64,000 bases of DNA from Henckelia pumila (lineage: Eukaryota; Streptophyta; Magnoliopsida; Lamiales; Gesneriaceae). The position numbers and the translations under genes were made by a program. Shown here piece after piece: positions 61,810 to 64,000 of this stretch. Each line of letters begins with the position of its first letter. Position 1 is the first letter of the stretch. The stretch covers positions 2,046,001-2,110,000 of the forward strand of contig NC_133123.1 of assembly GCF_033568475.1 (NCBI RefSeq). The letters are read 5' to 3'. The notes beneath the pieces were generated by a model. The model ran no database searches. It had not been told where the DNA came from and worked only from the letters and a program-made list of their open reading frames with translations.

Positions 61810-63904
61810 ATAATATAGAGGAGTAAGATGACATGAGGTCCGCACGAGTTTCAAACGTCTACCGATGCCTATCAAAATCTCATATTCCAAAGCTAAGAAT
61901 CATATGCATGTCACCATAATAGATAAACAAATCTTTATATATATAATATATAATATAAACTTAGATATGATGAAACCAAACAATAAAATACATACAATTT
62001 GAAACCTGAGAATTGAAGTACATACATACAACAATCAACATAATAATAATTATGAACATATAAACACCTGAGTGGTGACAAGACTCCCTAAAGATGCGCC
62101 CAATTAACTTCCAACCAAACACATCCACACACACACACAAACCCTAATGGGTGTGTGAAAACATGCGAACTGTCCGTTGCATATGCACTCCTTACCTAGG
62201 ATGAGTCGTCTATGCTGAAAGTACTATCTTTTTTTTTTTTTTGTTTTCGTATAAAATGTTTGCACAATAATCTCACTGCAAGATCCATCGATACTGTTTT
62301 GCTTTACATCGAGACGTTCACACGAGCATTTTGTATAACTCATCGTAAATATAACTTCCGATATAACATAGACTCGTGTGTCATACATATCTAGTGCGCG
62401 CCCATTTTCCAAAGTTGGACATTCCAATTAAAACGCGAATGAATAGTGGTTGTTGGGGTGGGGGACTACCATCCTATCACAAACTGCGGCATCTGCAGCT
62501 TTCATAGCTGCATGCCATTCCCTTCCAATGACTCGGAGACAAAAAAACATGAATTAAGAAAGAGAGAGAATGTTTTGTTGTTTTTCCAAATATCAAGGCG
62601 ATTGATATATGTATCTAGGAGAATGTTAGGACAGCCTTTTTTTCATTTATAATTCAAATATTCTATGTATCATAGTACTATTATGGTTCAATCAAAGAAT
62701 CATAACCTCCTTAGATTATTCCCACTTCGAATGCTAGCTTGTCCTTTTTTATCTTATCTTTTCTTGACGTACATTGCTGCCCGCTCCCCACACACCATCT
62801 TATTATTGCATATCAAAATTCATATATGGCCCTTTATTTATTTTATAAATTATTGTTTAACCATATGTACGTGTATATCTTCACAATGGTTCAAAATTGG
62901 ATAAAATTAATTAGTTTTCATGAATTTACATCATGTACGTAAACAATTAAACTCAAACTTTTACATATGATTTCAGCTCCACATTCCCAAGCTAGTACAT
63001 GAAATTTGATACAAAATAATTATAGTTTATTATATCAATATTTTAACTAATAACTAATTCGTCATTATGGAACACACAACGCTCGAATTAAGAGTGGAAT
63101 TTGTAGATATATACTTCAAGAATATATTCTATCAAATTATTTGCTGCTCTGTTTCAATGGTTGTAGCTAGACATAGTCATTTAGATTTTGCTAAAACAAA
63201 TTAATCTCAAGATCACTAACTCAAATGAATATTCGGTGGATTAGGGGTATCACGGATCCTTCCAAACACTAAATTCCAAGAACAATGTACAGAGAATTAC
63301 TAGGAAAGAAAAAAAGGTATTCAAAAAGAGGTATAATTAATAAGAAGACTTGAAATTGGGGGAAGGACAAGCTTGCATAATTATCAAAGTTTTGAAAAGG
63401 AAAAAGGGCCAAAAAAAAGAAAAGAAAAGAAAACTTGATGTGCACCCACTAAAAGAGGCACCATCTTCTTAGCATGCATAGGGACCTTTGAGGACACTCT
63501 CACATAGCATCAACACAACCTATTATTCTTCCAAACACACCCTTCCAATGTACTAGATTTAACCATCTCTCTTGGATTTTTCTCCAAAACTCTTTTCTCC
63601 TTTGCGCCTCTCTCCCCACTAATACTTTGCAAGATTGGCCTTTCATCTTCTTCCTCTTGGATTTTCTGCTTTTATTGCCGATTCTCCCCCTCTTTTCTTT
63701 TCTTGAAATACCCATACGATTTTCTTTTAATTTCTTTTTTTTTTTTTCTAAAGAATCCCAACATATATCCTCCAACACTATATATATCTATGTTAAACCG
63801 AAAAACCCGTAGCAGCTAGCTTAAACTCAAACAACAAAAACCCTGATTATATTTTTCTTTAATCTCACAAATATACACACACAAACACACACATCGATCG
63901 ATCC
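61810..63904. other. Intergenic; promoter region of the gene at the right edge
   Basis: AT-rich, with small CA and T runs and no coding similarity. From about 63490 it becomes CT-rich, as plant leaders do; TATATATATCTATG at about 63779-63792 may be the TATA box, followed by a leader of about 90-110 bp. Confidence 0.5.
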
Positions 63905-64000
63905 ATGGTGACGGAAGGTGATGACGTTGGTAAAGGAGGCACGGTGGGTCTTTCCTCCATTGCGTTGCTTCAAGAAAGGTTCCGGCAATTGGAAAAGATG
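63905..64000 (+). CDS. N-terminus of an unidentified protein, cut by the right edge
   Basis: ATG at 63905 in a good plant context (CGATCCATGGTG) opens 32 codons without a stop. It reads MVTEGDDVG, then VGLSSIALLQERFRQLEKM, an amphipathic helix seen in several plant proteins of unknown function. It is too short to name. The start is favoured by the leader-like sequence and TATA box upstream. Confidence 0.65.
   Translation, partial: MVTEGDDVGKGGTVGLSSIALLQERFRQLEKM

Overview
This is a window of eudicot plant nuclear DNA. The evidence is spliced plant-type genes (a RABA5 small GTPase, a DOMON/cytochrome b561 protein, a PLS-class PPR protein, a plant thymidine kinase exon and Pumilio genes), very AT-rich intergenic DNA, and many nested LTR retrotransposons, hAT and Mutator-like elements. 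The species cannot be fixed from the sequence. Apparently functional genes occupy only a small fraction; most of the rest is transposon or duplicated, decayed gene sequence.

Layout. 1-6.3 kb: three tandem, decayed copies of a minus-strand NYN-domain gene (limkain-b1/MARF1-like). One copy is cut by a 589-bp TRIM, another by a 1450-bp hAT element that carries its own Mutator-like MITE. An Ac-like hAT sits upstream of each copy, and the unit junctions fall inside it. 6.3-10.4 kb: AT-rich DNA with two Helitron-like 3' ends and a hAT element. 10.4-12.0 kb: intact three-exon gene for a cytochrome b561/DOMON protein (minus). 12-15 kb: intergenic. 15-17.6 kb: intact RABA5-type Rab GTPase gene (plus) with a probable 5'-UTR intron. 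18.5-20.3 kb: first exon of an organelle-targeted thymidine kinase followed by a PPR coding exon that has no start codon of its own. One splice choice joins them in frame. 20.6-21.1 kb: decayed 3' exons of the same thymidine kinase. 21.7-24.3 kb: seven-exon Pumilio pseudogene (minus).

25.9-33.6 kb: a complete but decayed Ty1/copia element (minus) with a 2.8-kb Gypsy-type solo LTR inserted in its protease codons. 34-39 kb: hAT elements, a solo LTR, a decayed ~125-bp repeat array and CACTA-like repeats. 39.7-50 kb: three-level nest of a foldback MITE, a solo LTR, and an 8.3-kb LTR element with near-identical LTRs but no coding capacity. 50.8-57.2 kb: two more copies of the thymidine-kinase-3'/Pumilio block, so the 20-25 kb and 50-57 kb regions are parts of one duplicated array now separated by about 26 kb rich in transposons. 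57-63.9 kb: MITEs, microsatellites and AT-rich DNA. 63.9 kb to the edge: start of an unidentified plus-strand gene.

The most unusual item is the thymidine kinase exon 1 / PPR arrangement, which may be a young chimeric gene. The TE boundaries are well supported because most show exact or near-exact target-site duplications (TSDs). Exon borders were placed by eye from splice consensus and family similarity.
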